Program-made: the position numbers and the translations under genes | Notes under the pieces: generated by a model | What the model saw: only the letters and a program-made list of their open reading frames with translations | The model's database searches: none | What the model was told of the DNA's origin: nothing | Shown: positions 1-9,179 of the stretch, piece by piece | Numbering within the stretch: the first letter of the stretch is position 1 | How the letters are laid out: the number at the start of each line of letters is the position of its first letter | DNA from: Roseburia sp. AM59-24XD | GTDB lineage: Bacteria; Bacillota; Clostridia; Lachnospirales; Lachnospiraceae | Assembly: GCF_003478445.1 (NCBI RefSeq) | Contig: NZ_QUET01000004.1 | Span: 62,001-126,000, forward strand | Direction of reading: 5' to 3' | Length of the DNA stretch: 64,000 nucleotides

Positions 1-1522
1 ACAGGCTGGGGCAGCCGGAGACAACCTACAAGATGATCACGGCGGTTAAGAAATGTGGCTTTAACACCGTTCGTATTCCGGTAGCATGGTCTAATATGAT
101 GCCGGATGACGGTACATATACGATCAATGACGCATATTTTAATCGTGTTGAGACAGTAATGAACTACTGCTTTAGAAATGATATGTACGTTGTTCTCAAT
201 ATTCACTATGACAGTGCATGGTGGGGCATGTTTGGCGCCGCTGACAGCGAGGGCAATGCGAGAGAGGATGTCCGTAAGGAGGCCTGGAAGAAGTATGAGG
301 CAATCTGGACACAGATCGCAGAGCGTTACGGTGAGTATGGAGATCATCTGATCTTCGAGTCAGCGAATGAGGAGTTAAGTGATTTTGTCGGCGGAGATAA
401 TCTGGGTCTTAACACGAAGTACGAGGGAGTACAGGGAAATCTCACCAATGATGAGGCATATGAAGTGACAAACCGGATCAACCAGAAGTTTGTTGAGATC
501 GTGCGTAACAGCTCAGATAAGCTTTTCTGTGAGAACAACAAGTACAGACAGCTTCTGATCGCCGGCTTTGCAACCGATCTGGACAAGACCTGCGATGAAC
601 GTTTTAGATGCCGACCGATACCGTAGCAGAGAATGGTCAGACAAAGCTCAGCGTTTCTATTCATTATTATTCACCATATGGCTGGGGAATCTTAGAGGAT
701 AAGACGAATGCGGATTATCAGGGAAGCTGGGGGTCACAGGAGGATTACGATTATCTTCATTCACAGTTTGACAAGCTAAAGAAATTCTCCGACAATGGCT
801 ATGGAATCATTATCGGAGAGTACGGCTTTGGTAATACCGACAAAAAGGGCATTCCGGCATATGTGAAGGAAGTTATGACATACGGTAAGAAGATCGGAGC
901 AACTCCGGTTCTCTGGAACAATTCCGTATTTGACCGCTACGATGGTGTAATCTGCTTTAAGGATTTTGCACAGATGCTTGAGGAGGTAACGGGAGCAACA
1001 AATGTTCCTTTGGAAGAGGGCGCTGTTGACACAGGAACAATGCTGGTTGAGAAGCTAAGCGATGCAGATGTAGCCAAGATGAAGGTTGTTGCATCCTGGG
1101 AAGGAATCTGGAGCCGTACCAACAACAAAGGAATTACGGCAGATGGTAAGCCGGATCTTTCTCTGGGCGAGGTTGGTAACTTTGAGACAACAAGCTGCAG
1201 TGATGGTCTGACCGTTCAGTCCAACAAGTGGTTCTGGCAGTTGTTTTTGACCTATGACTGGTCGAAATTAAAGAAGCCGGCGATCCGTGTGACAATGGCT
1301 TCCGATGAACTGAGCAGCAAGGCGGATTTCCAGTTTGCATACTGCAAGGGTAAGGATATCAATGCAACTCACTTTGACACAATGGATCACGCAGAGTATA
1401 ATGAGGCAGTGCTTGCACTTAGTGCAGAGAAGCTTGCCGGTGTCAAAAACTGGATTGAGTTCTCCTCTCCGACAGAGGGAGCATCGATTACCAAGATTGA
1501 GATTCTGGATCTGGCAGAATAA
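1..1522 (+). CDS. GH5 family endoglucanase, 5' end cut by window, one-base frameshift
   Basis: This is a glycoside hydrolase family 5 enzyme, expected to cut beta-1,4-glucan outside the cell. The reading frame is already open at base 3, so the signal peptide and barrel start lie before the window. Visible GH5 features are the strand NTVRIPVAW, the acid/base glutamate in FESANEE (about base 360) and the nucleophile glutamate in GEYGFGN (about 820). Around base 606 the frame drops by one: the upstream frame reads to a TAG at 624-626, while homology continues in the next frame from PTDTVAENG with SIHYYSPYGW. A single missing base between AG and ATG explains this. After the catalytic domain, roughly 160 residues form an extra C-terminal domain I do not recognise, possibly a carbohydrate-binding beta-sandwich. 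A strong terminator follows. Confidence 0.85.
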
Positions 1523-1565
1523 GAACTTTCCAAGTAGAATACGATTCATAAGATTTTTTTAATGA

Positions 1566-1616
1566 TAAAGATCATCTTTTGTCCGGTGATACCGGATGGA
1601 AGATGATCTTTTTGAT
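1566..1616 (+). terminator. Two-tier intrinsic terminator after the GH5 gene
   Basis: A perfect 12-bp stem AAAGATCATCTT (1567-1578) pairs with AAGATGATCTTT (1600-1611). Its loop holds a second perfect hairpin, TCCGGT-GAT-ACCGGA (1582-1596). A short T run follows. It lies 45 bp after the GH5 stop codon. Confidence 0.85.
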
Positions 1617-1657
1617 GTATCGGAAATCCACAATGTATTGCTCTCACAAAATTATTA

Positions 1658-2216
1658 ACTAAGACTTCCCATACCAAAGATGGAGATCCGCCCATAATAT
1701 TTCTTATGTCCGGAAAATAAAATATGAATTTTGCCTGAGAAATCAGTTGATCCGTGAACTATGACTAAAAAATTGACGCAGATCAGTAGGATTTCCGAAA
1801 AATCTTGCTTTGCAATGCTTTGATAAATACGCATCCGCACGACTGAGCCCCATAGGTGGGCTCAGCTATTTCGGACGGCACGCTCCCGCTACCACTGCAC
1901 CACGCAGCGGTACATAACGCCGGATGTTCGATGGAGTATCTATATCATTTGCAAAATCCGGGGCGTAAGTACCGGCGGGTGCAAGTGCCTTTCGAAACAT
2001 CTGAATCCCACCTTGGGGCGAGTACGGCAGGATGTGTTTATCGAAGATCAAAGCAGCAAAGCAATTAGATTTTTCGAAATCCGTAAGTGACAAGACAATT
2101 TTTTAGTCATAGCTCATGGATTTTTAATATATTGGCAGGCAAATTATGATTTCAAAATAACCGGACATAAGAAATATTATGGGCATACATCAATTTGAGG
2201 TATGGGAAGTCTTAGT
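1658..2216. mobile_element. 559-bp MITE-like element with bipartite inverted terminal repeats
   Basis: The two ends are inverted copies with the same architecture. The left end has an 18-mer starting ACTAAGACTTCCC (1658-1675), a 14-bp non-matching spacer, then a 24-mer ending CTTATGTCCGG (1690-1713). The right end has the exact complement: a 24-mer (2161-2184), a 14-bp spacer and an 18-mer (2199-2216). Inside, CTGAGCCC (1843-1850) and GGGCTCAG (1858-1865) form an 8-bp stem. Short ORFs of 70-75 codons occur on both strands (1856-2068 and 1866-2093), but I see no known domain and no convincing ribosome site. A half-copy of the same termini lies at 22192-22247. The whole gap between 1523 and 2354 is otherwise empty of genes. 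Calling it mobile is an inference; it could be a palindromic intergenic repeat or an RNA gene. Confidence 0.6.
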
Positions 2217-2284
2217 ATATAAATATAAAAAAGTATATGATGTAGTGAAAAGCCAGCACAAAATATAGTTTTTCCCTTTTAAAA

Positions 2285-2320
2285 TATAAAGGAAAATGTT
2301 TGTAACATAAGTGGAAGTCA
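2285..2320 (+). repeat. Intergenic repeat family B, partial copy 1
   Basis: The motif AAGGAAAATGTTTGTAACAT followed by GTGGAAGTCA matches the first half of two longer copies at 27843-27907 and 33285-33352. Here it sits about 35 bp upstream of the C39-like gene start, and the second half of the repeat is not conserved. Confidence 0.5.
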
Positions 2321-2354
2321 ATGAAAATCAATTTGGTACGAAAAGAGGAAATAT

Positions 2355-3245
2355 ATGCGTGGTACGAAAAAGAAAAGAAAATGGAGTCGCAGGAAGTGCC
2401 ATTTACTGCTGATGTGGTCAAGTGTTATATTTGTTGCGGCGGCATTGCTGCTTTCAACGGTCTGGAGTCATAATTACCGGATGCGCAGGAACAATACTGT
2501 GGCGAAGAACGATCCTGTCAGGAAAGCAGAGACTACAAAGGTGCCGAATAAGACAGCAGAGCCGATGGAAAGTCCGACGCCTTCCATGAAACAGACGGAA
2601 AAGCCGGATGAAACGAAGAAACTGTACACGTATCTTCAGGGACCAAAGTCCTGGAAGCGGGGCATTGACTGGTCCGGTGAATGGGGAGAGCAGTATATGG
2701 ATGGAGGCTCGTTTGGCGGCTTTGGCTGCGGTCTGTGCTGTATGGCAAATGTGTATTCGTCATTGACAGAGTATCAGTGTTCTCCGGTGGATATGTATCG
2801 TTTTGCCAAGAAGCATACCGGCTATGGCGGTGGCATGGCAATTGACTGGGGATATATGCGAAGAAGCCTTACCAGGCTGGGATTTCAGTGTCATGTCGAG
2901 CATAAGCAGGAGACATACCGACAGTTTCGACAGAATATCAGCGATGCCAAATGTGCGATTGTTCTCGTCTCCAGTAGCAACTCTACGGTTCACTGGAAGA
3001 ATACACCGGGGCATTATGTGACGATCTTTGCTTATGATAAAAAGCATGACCGGGTTTTTCTGGCGGATTCCGGAGATCCGGATCACAACAGGAAGTGGAT
3101 CTCGCTGAAAAAGATTTATCGTTCTCTGAAAACGGCAAGCAACTGGCAGTACCTTTTGGTTGAGGGTTATCAGAAATCGAAGGATATCTGGAAGCATAAG
3201 ACGGCATCCGGAGTATGGAACCGGCCGGCATATCTGCAGAAATAA
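2355..3245 (+). CDS. Membrane-anchored C39-like (papain-fold) cysteine peptidase
   Basis: A 296-residue protein with a basic N-terminus, one membrane segment at about residues 18-36 (LLLMWSSVIFVAAALLL), a Thr/Pro/Lys-rich linker to about residue 85, then a peptidase C39-like domain facing outside. The candidate catalytic cysteine is in FGCGLCCMANVYSS, the histidine in PGHYVTIFAYD and the aspartate in LADSGDPDHN, the order expected for the C39_2 family. Members of this family are often surface hydrolases or maturation peptidases, but the substrate is unknown. The start ATG has a GAGGAA ribosome site 8 bp upstream. It stands alone: the element at 1658-2216 lies upstream and an opposing gene lies downstream. 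Confidence 0.8.
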   Translation: MRGTKKKRKWSRRKCHLLLMWSSVIFVAAALLLSTVWSHNYRMRRNNTVAKNDPVRKAETTKVPNKTAEPMESPTPSMKQTEKPDETKKLYTYLQGPKSWKRGIDWSGEWGEQYMDGGSFGGFGCGLCCMANVYSSLTEYQCSPVDMYRFAKKHTGYGGGMAIDWGYMRRSLTRLGFQCHVEHKQETYRQFRQNISDAKCAIVLVSSSNSTVHWKNTPGHYVTIFAYDKKHDRVFLADSGDPDHNRKWISLKKIYRSLKTASNWQYLLVEGYQKSKDIWKHKTASGVWNRPAYLQK

Positions 3246-3271
3246 TCGTGCACAGTGCTGTGCCCGGCTGG

Positions 3272-3693
3272 TCAAAGAATGTGATAATGCGGTAACGGCA
3301 TGTTGAGCAGAATATGCCGCAGAAAGTCAAACAACAGGATGGAAGGACCGGACAGGAGAAACCAGAGCGTGCTGTTCAGCAGACAGATCTGCCTTGTATA
3401 TTGTATGGGCGTCCGGTGTAATCCCAGACGTTTAAATGGAGCTGGTGATTGACAAGAAGTCCTACCAGATATTCGATAGTTGTGATCATCAGACCACAAA
3501 GAAGCATTTGCAGCAGAAGGGAAAATCTGGCATGGAACAGAGCTTCCACCGCACCGATCAGCAGAAAGCAGATGCCGGCAGTGAAAAACATGGAAATATG
3601 CGTGTATCCCCGGTAGAGAATTTCGATTCCACAGTAAAGAAAGCCCCCTGTGAAAAATATAATGGAATATGCCTGTATTGGAGTAAGTGCCAT
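3272..3693 (-). CDS. Small polytopic membrane protein of the CmpB-like PF06541 family, frameshifted
   Basis: Read on the minus strand from 3693, about 140 residues with four hydrophobic segments. Residues WDYTGRPYNIQG and the following ICLLNSTLW match the signature end of the PF06541 family, which is annotated as putative ABC transporter permease although no transport role is proven. The frame breaks near 3395: the first frame stops at 3376, while the signature continues in the next frame to 3272, as if one base were missing in GGCAGATCTG. It is a single gene facing the C39-like gene tail to tail. The start codon is weakly supported, since only a short AGG is seen upstream. Confidence 0.6.
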
Positions 3694-3908
3694 AGAAATA
3701 CCATGCCTTTCTGATTCATATTACGTGCCTTTAGTATGATTATTTTTTTGCTTGTTTATACCTGTGTATTGATGAATAGGGCTGGAATATGTTACACTAA
3801 TAAGAGTGATCAAAACGGGAATAAATTTTTGCATATGGAATTTATTCTTCGGCATACCTGACACAGATCCGGTATGTGCGCAAAATATGTTTAGAAATGA
3901 GGAATGAT

Positions 3909-5084
3909 ATGAATTACGATATTTTAAATAAAGCGGACAAGGTCATCTGCGAGCGGATTGAAAAGGATGAGATCAAGGGAGCGAGTCTCTGTGTGATCCA
4001 TAAAGGAGATACCGTATATTTCCGTTCCTTTGGTATGGCAGATGTGGCAAGAGACATTCCGATGACGAAGGATTCTATCTTCCGTTGTTATTCCATGACA
4101 AAGCCGGTTACGGCAGCGGCAGTGATGACCGTGGTAGAGAAGGGGCTTCTTTCCCTGAGCGATACGGTGGATATGTATCTTCCGGGGTTTCAGGATCAGA
4201 AGGTGTTAAAGGACGGCGAGCTTGTGCCGGTGCAGCAGAAGGTGACGATCCAGCATTTGTTGAATATGACAGCCGGTGTGACATATCCGGATGCCAGTTT
4301 TCCGGCGGGAACTTATATGCAGAATATGATCGACAAGTATTATGCAGATCTTGAGGCGGGCAAGCCGACGAGTACATACGATCTTGCTAATCTGATCGGA
4401 CAGCAGCCGCTGGAATTTGAGCCGGGAGAGGGCTGGCGTTATTCCTTCTGTGCGGATGTGCTTGGTGCTGTGATCGAAGTGGTGACGGGTAAGACATATG
4501 GTGAATATTTAAAAGAGACAATCTTTGAGCCGCTCGGAATGGTGGATACCGACTTTTATGTGCCGGAGGACAAGCTGGACCGTTTTATGGAGAATTACGA
4601 GTTTAAGCCGGAGACAGGAACGCTGGAACCATGTACATGGCAGCATCTTGGACTTTCCTATATGCACAAAAAGAAACCGGCATTTGAGTCCGGTGGAGCG
4701 GGACTTGTATCCACGGTGGGTGATTACTCCAGGTTTGTCCGGATGATGATGCACGACGGATGCTATGGTGGTGTCCGTATTTTGGGGCGCAAGTCGATCG
4801 AGCATATGCATATAAACCAGCTGACACCGCAGCAGATGAAGATGTATGACTGGGAGGCACTCAGAGGCTACGGCTATGGTGATCTGATGCGCCATATGAT
4901 TGATGTTCCGGCATCCTACGGACTTGGCTCAGAGGGAGAGTTTGGATGGGATGGATGGCTCGGCTCTTATGTGGCGATGGATCCGGCGGAGGATCTTGCG
5001 ATCATTTATGTGATCCAGAAGTGTGGCGGTAACGGATACCGTGATGTGCAGCTTCTGCGCAACATTATTTACAGCGCACTGTAG
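3909..5084 (+). CDS. Serine beta-lactamase/esterase-like hydrolase
   Basis: A 391-residue protein of the class C beta-lactamase/penicillin-binding-protein-like family (PF00144). The nucleophile motif SxxK is visible as YSMTKPV near residue 60, and the second motif with the general-base tyrosine as WRYSFCADV. The C-terminal part contains FESGGAGLVSTVGDYSRF, typical of these esterases. There is no signal peptide, so a cytoplasmic esterase, transesterase or peptidase role is more likely than antibiotic resistance. ATG at 3909 is preferred because of the GAGGA site 5 bp before it; an in-frame ATG at 3876 lacks one. A short-leader gene pair follows 19 bp downstream. Confidence 0.8.
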   Translation: MNYDILNKADKVICERIEKDEIKGASLCVIHKGDTVYFRSFGMADVARDIPMTKDSIFRCYSMTKPVTAAAVMTVVEKGLLSLSDTVDMYLPGFQDQKVLKDGELVPVQQKVTIQHLLNMTAGVTYPDASFPAGTYMQNMIDKYYADLEAGKPTSTYDLANLIGQQPLEFEPGEGWRYSFCADVLGAVIEVVTGKTYGEYLKETIFEPLGMVDTDFYVPEDKLDRFMENYEFKPETGTLEPCTWQHLGLSYMHKKKPAFESGGAGLVSTVGDYSRFVRMMMHDGCYGGVRILGRKSIEHMHINQLTPQQMKMYDWEALRGYGYGDLMRHMIDVPASYGLGSEGEFGWDGWLGSYVAMDPAEDLAIIYVIQKCGGNGYRDVQLLRNIIYSAL

Positions 5085-5103
5085 GCAGGAGAGAGGTGGC
5101 GTC

Positions 5104-5439
5104 ATGAAGATCATAGAGGGAAAGCAGGCTGTCGTGAAACAGATTGAGACAAAGACTGCCGTACAGAATCATGCAGCGCAGGCAGTGTATCGCGATGTTC
5201 TGGCACCGGAGTATCAGACGCTGCATTATCATGGCGTGAAACAGGAGAAGGGAAAGTCTCTTGCGTTTCAAAAGCAGGTGATACCGGCTGAAGTGTACGC
5301 AGCAGACGAAGGGAGAAACGGAGTCAGCGGAGCAGATATCGTGACGCCGGTGTTTGCGGAAGAAACACTCGGACAGTTGGATCATGAGACGACATTGAAG
5401 GAGCTGTTTGCGGGGGCAGGCAGTCGGAGAGAGGGATGA
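5104..5439 (+). CDS. Hypothetical 111-residue protein paired with the lytic transglycosylase
   Basis: I do not recognise a family. The protein is hydrophilic, without signal peptide or membrane segment, and starts with a GGAGAGAGG ribosome site. It begins 19 bp after the serine hydrolase and its stop codon lies one base before the ATG of the lytic transglycosylase at 5441, so the two are almost certainly cotranslated. That tight pairing suggests a helper of the transglycosylase, but nothing in the sequence shows how. Confidence 0.6.
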   Translation: MKIIEGKQAVVKQIETKTAVQNHAAQAVYRDVLAPEYQTLHYHGVKQEKGKSLAFQKQVIPAEVYAADEGRNGVSGADIVTPVFAEETLGQLDHETTLKELFAGAGSRREG

Positions 5440-5440
5440 A

Positions 5441-6199
5441 ATGGTAGATCATATTGTCAGGCTGGATATTAAGCCGTTAATGACATATAACGATGGTAAG
5501 AAGCGTAAAACCACACTGACATCTTTCGAAAAGGTGTTAGCGCATAAAGAGAACGGCATTGTCAATGAGGAGGATATCAAGACTCAGGAAAAGGCAGACC
5601 GCAGGAAGCTGCAGAGCACGACGGACCGTAAAGCAGGACAGGCAGTAGAGACCAGGACAGCGAAGACATTATATGCTGATCCGGTGACAGGACGGGCTGT
5701 GACTTATGAGGATGTTGCGGATACCAAGAAGAGTCAGGCGGATAAGGCATCGGGAACCGGGAGCGTGTCGGCGCAGAATAAGACAACCACAGCGGACTCC
5801 ATGAAAACAACAAAATACGATTCATATTTTAAGAAGGCAGCCGCCAAATACGGAGTATCCGAGAGCCTGCTCAAGGCAATCGCAAAGGCAGAGTCTAATT
5901 TCAATGCAAAGAGCGTTTCCGGTGCAGGAGCGATGGGCGTCATGCAGCTAATGCCGGATACCGCAAAGGGACTTGGTGTGACTGATCCTTATGATCCGGA
6001 ACAGAATATTATGGGCGGAGCAAAATGTATTTCGCAGAAGCTCAAGGAGTTTAACGGGAACGAGAGAATGGCTCTGGCAGCCTATAATGCCGGAAGCGGC
6101 GCAGTCAGAAGATATGGTGGCATACCGTCCTACTGCAAATCATATGTTAATAAAGTACAAAGCTACAAGAAGGCATATGAAACCGCAGATGCTGTATGA
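5441..6199 (+). CDS. Lytic transglycosylase (SLT/goose-lysozyme-like domain)
   Basis: A 252-residue protein. The last 120 residues are a transglycosylase SLT domain: KYGVSESLLKAIAKAESNFNAKSVS with the catalytic glutamate, then GAMGVMQLMPDTAKGLGV, NIMGGAKCISQKLKEF and LAAYNAGSGAVRRYGGIP. These enzymes cut peptidoglycan between MurNAc and GlcNAc with formation of the anhydro product. The first 130 residues are low-complexity, charged and Thr/Lys-rich. There is no classical signal peptide, as in several flagellum- or export-linked transglycosylases of this group. ATG at 5441 is chosen over an earlier one at 5408 because GAGGGATGA directly precedes it and it follows the previous stop. Confidence 0.85.
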   Translation: MVDHIVRLDIKPLMTYNDGKKRKTTLTSFEKVLAHKENGIVNEEDIKTQEKADRRKLQSTTDRKAGQAVETRTAKTLYADPVTGRAVTYEDVADTKKSQADKASGTGSVSAQNKTTTADSMKTTKYDSYFKKAAAKYGVSESLLKAIAKAESNFNAKSVSGAGAMGVMQLMPDTAKGLGVTDPYDPEQNIMGGAKCISQKLKEFNGNERMALAAYNAGSGAVRRYGGIPSYCKSYVNKVQSYKKAYETADAV

Positions 6200-6216
6200 T
6201 ATTGAAATGTTATGGA

Positions 6217-6259
6217 TTCGGTTATGCGGACTTCCTAAGCGGAAATCTGTATAGCCGAA
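6217..6259 (+). terminator. Hairpin between the transglycosylase and HAD genes
   Basis: TTCGGTTATGCGGA (6217-6230) pairs with TCTGTATAGCCGAA (6246-6259) over 14 positions with three G-U wobbles. It is followed by ATTTATT rather than a clean T run, so it could be a weak terminator or an mRNA-stability hairpin. Confidence 0.45.
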
Positions 6260-6280
6260 ATTTATTAAAGGGGCGTATTT

Positions 6281-6922
6281 ATGATCACAAAGAAATATAT
6301 TGTCTGGGACTGGAATGGAACGATCATTGACGATGTCGGGATCGCGCTGGATGCTGTGAATGATATGCTCAGAGAGAAGAAGCGGCCGGAAATCACACTG
6401 GAGCAGTATCGTCAGGCGATGGATACGCCGATTCTTCGTTTTTATGAACGGTTTTTTGATATGGAAGAGACCGATTTCGACTGGATCGCAGAGAGGTTTC
6501 AGGAATATTATGAGGCGCATAAGCGGGAGCTTTCTCTGCATGAGGGAGTGGAGGATCTGCTTCGCCGATTTGAACAGGAAGGGTGTCATCAGATTATTTT
6601 GTCCTCCTCTGCAACAAGGATCATAGAACAGCATGTCAAGAGATTTGGACTGACGCATTACTTTGATGCAGTGCTTGGAGCCAATGATCTGCTGGCAGCA
6701 GGGAAGATTGAGCGGGCGGTCGACTATTTCACACAACAAAAAATACCAAGAGATGAGACGGTCATGATCGGAGACTGCGTTCATGACTATGAGGTGTCTC
6801 ATACACTTGGTATCGATTGTGTGCTGATGAGTGGTGGCCATCAGGATCTTGCAAGTCTGAAAGCCTGTGGATGTCCGGTGCTGTCCGGATATCAGCCCAT
6901 GATCCGAAGCCCCTTCGGATAG
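6281..6922 (+). CDS. HAD-superfamily phosphatase (phosphoglycolate phosphatase-like)
   Basis: A 213-residue haloacid dehalogenase-type hydrolase. Motif I is WDWNGTIID near the N-terminus with the nucleophile aspartate, motif II is the serine of LSSSATRI, the lysine is near GKIERAV, and motif III is VMIGDCVHDYEV. A C1 cap domain lies between motifs I and II. The overall form fits the Gph/PpaX-like group that dephosphorylates small sugar phosphates; the exact substrate cannot be read. The ribosome site is AAAGGGG, 9 bp before ATG. Its last 31 bases overlap, tail to tail, with the end of the RNA methyltransferase on the other strand. Confidence 0.8.
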   Translation: MITKKYIVWDWNGTIIDDVGIALDAVNDMLREKKRPEITLEQYRQAMDTPILRFYERFFDMEETDFDWIAERFQEYYEAHKRELSLHEGVEDLLRRFEQEGCHQIILSSSATRIIEQHVKRFGLTHYFDAVLGANDLLAAGKIERAVDYFTQQKIPRDETVMIGDCVHDYEVSHTLGIDCVLMSGGHQDLASLKACGCPVLSGYQPMIRSPFG

Positions 6923-8323
6923 TGGTTTTTCAGCATACCGTTCTGTGCCTTGCCCCAGCCGAGGGTACAGTTGTCAACGGTGACAAGAACCCAGCCCTTG
7001 AAGGACGGATCACAGGCGATTGTTTCGCCGTGAAGATAACGGTTGGCATCTTCATAGCTGCAGGAAAGGCTCTGACATGCCTGTGACGGCTTCAATGCTT
7101 TTGCCAGTGCGTGTGCAGGTTCAAACCGGTTCTTTTTGAGTGTACCAAGCTGAAGACCGCTTCTAAGCAGCTTCAAGCCGGCAAGCGAAGGCGCTGCGGC
7201 CGGCAGCAGATAAAGAGAATCGCCGAATAACTCCATTCTGCCATGTGCAAACACGGGATCATCCTGCAGAGGTGTCTGCAGGTATTTTTTTTTCAAATTC
7301 TTTGTAATCGGTCAGATCGACCGCCTTATCGCGCTGTTTCTTTTTGGACTTCTTTGCGGAAACGGTCGGCAGGACTTCGCAGGCCGGCTGTGGTGTACCT
7401 GCTTTGACGAGACGTGCGGCAAAGTGTCCTTCTCCATGGAGCTTATGCGGCCAGAGACGCAGAACGCGGGATGAGATCTCGTCGGGGTATGCGGCAATGC
7501 CGCAGGAAAGGCCACCGTGATCCGGAAGGTCTGCTACGCGTTGTCCAAGAGCAGTGTCGTGCCAGTTCGTCAGAGTATAATCCGGATGTGTCTCTAAAAA
7601 CCACTGGATCATGGCTTCATCCTCGTCCGGTGCAAAGGTGCACGTTGAATAGACGAGAACGCCGCCGGGCTGCAGCATCTGGTCTGCCTGCGTAAGGATC
7701 ATCCGCTGACGGTCAGCACAGATCCCGACATTCTCAAGACTCCATTCACTGACGGCGGTATCATCCTTACGGAACATTCCTTCGCCGGAGCATGGGGCAT
7801 CGACAACGATCCGGTGGAAGAACAGCGGAAAGTGAGTGGCAAGTCCTTCCGGGGATTCGTTGCAGACAAGTGCATTCGGGATTCCCATGCGTTCGATATT
7901 CTGTGAGAGAATGCGGGCGCGGTTCGGGAAAATCTCATTGGACACCAGCATGCCCTGCCCCTGAAGCAGAGCGGCAATATGAGTACTCTTGCCGCCGGGA
8001 GCAGCACACAGGTCACAGACAAGTTCGCCGGGCTGTGGATCTAACAGGCTCACCACAGACATGGCACTTGGCTCCTGAATATAGTAGGCACCGGCTTCAT
8101 GGAGCGGATGCCTTCCGGGACGCTCCTCCGGATCAAAATAATAGCCATCCTCCGCCCATGCAACCGGCTTTAATGAGAAGGGAAGCGTATCACAGCCTTG
8201 AAATGGATTACGCCGGAGCCCGTAAGCTCGCGGCGTATCATACGACTGTAGAAAATCTTCCCACTCTGCACCAAGGATCGGTTTTCTCTCACGGAGAAAA
8301 TCAGGTGGTAAATTTCTAGACAT
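6892..8323 (-). CDS. RsmB/RsmF-type RNA m5C methyltransferase, one-base insertion in poly-A
   Basis: About 476 residues when the frame is restored. The catalytic domain carries LVCDLCAAPGGKSTHIAAL (SAM binding), VVDAPCSGEGMFRKD and YSTCTFAPDEDE with the two cysteines of the NOL1/NOP2/Sun family, which makes 5-methylcytosine in rRNA or tRNA. The C-terminal part, read from MELFGDSLYLLPA to GLRIMG, resembles the RNA-binding tail of RsmF/YebU. The frame breaks in a run of nine A residues (coding strand; 7283-7294 region): eight A would join FEKK to YLQTPLQDD. As written, the first frame ends at 7259. The start has AGGAG 6 bp upstream. Confidence 0.8.
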
Positions 8324-8341
8324 ATTTGACTCCTATCGTGA

Positions 8342-8980
8342 TTAGATCAGATCGATGATATCGACATTCTCTCCGGTAATACCAACCTGAGCACCGTCAG
8401 CAGCCTCGGTTGAGTCAGGATGTGCGATGAGCCATTTGTTTCTTGCCCAGAGATACTTGTCGTTATCATTGACAACGGAGATCTCAGGAGCATCCTCGTT
8501 GGTTCCCTTCGGAAGAACGATAACAACACGGAAGCCCTCGCCCTTCCTGGCACTGCAAGGTGCATAGTGAAGTGTGGTTGCGTAAAGCTCTACGCCGGTT
8601 CCCTTCGGGCACAGGAATGCCTCCGTCTTAGAGGAATCAATCTTGCCGTCAATAATGTCCTGCTGTCTTGCAACAAGAAGGATCGCATCGTCAGCAGCAA
8701 TATCGATCTCGCTGTCTCTGTGATACTCGAAGCAGTTTAATTTTGTGTTGGTTCCGTTGCAGTAACCGATCTCGATCGGCATACCACCGTAGCAGTTATC
8801 GCGAAGCTGTGCGTAAGCAGGGGTATCCTCAAGCTCTGCGACCGATGGAACATATACAACACTGTCTGCCGGCTTCGGCGTATTGGCCTCCAGACGCTCC
8901 AGAAGCAGGGAGTAATCGTAACTGTCAACAACTCGTCCGTATGTACGGAATGCATCATCAAATACTGATTGGATCTTCAT
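8342..8980 (-). CDS. DUF4867-like cupin-type protein
   Basis: A 212-residue cytoplasmic protein that I match, from memory of its opening MKIQSVFDDAFRTYGRVVDSYDY and mid-region GYCNGTNTKLNCFEYHRDSEI, to DUF4867, common in Lachnospiraceae. The EYHRDSE stretch and the beta-rich C-terminal half suggest a cupin barrel with possible metal ligands. The function is unknown; relatives are sometimes found with sugar isomerase genes, but no such neighbour is present here. The ATG at 8980 has GGAGGA 8 bp upstream; a more distal ATG at 8995 overlaps that site and is unlikely. It lies 18 bp after the methyltransferase gene start in a head-to-tail order on the minus strand. Confidence 0.6.
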   Translation of the reverse strand: MKIQSVFDDAFRTYGRVVDSYDYSLLLERLEANTPKPADSVVYVPSVAELEDTPAYAQLRDNCYGGMPIEIGYCNGTNTKLNCFEYHRDSEIDIAADDAILLVARQQDIIDGKIDSSKTEAFLCPKGTGVELYATTLHYAPCSARKGEGFRVVIVLPKGTNEDAPEISVVNDNDKYLWARNKWLIAHPDSTEAADGAQVGITGENVDIIDLI

Positions 8981-9179
8981 ATTAGTGTCCTCCATTTCTA
9001 TGCCTCAAAGGCAGTTATACATCGTAAGAACAGTATAGCATACTTTTGGAAAATGGGGAATGCTTCTGGCAGAAGTTTGGTATTGCCATATGGGTACGAT
9101 AAATATATAATAAAGTAGAGTATCTGAAAAAACTGATACTACAGCAGTAGAATGAATAGGGGGGAGTGTGAAAACTCAT

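Noticed and set aside
1856..2093. Overlapping ORFs of 70-75 codons inside the 1658-2216 element as genes
   Set aside because: No ribosome site, no known domain, and both strands are open across the same palindromic region, so coding is not supported.
3436..3714. A plus-strand ORF of 92 codons opposite the CmpB-like gene
   Set aside because: It is the shadow of the minus-strand membrane protein, whose signature residues are conserved.
3909..5084. A beta-lactamase resistance gene
   Set aside because: There is no signal peptide and the motif set fits esterase-like members of the family; resistance is not supported.
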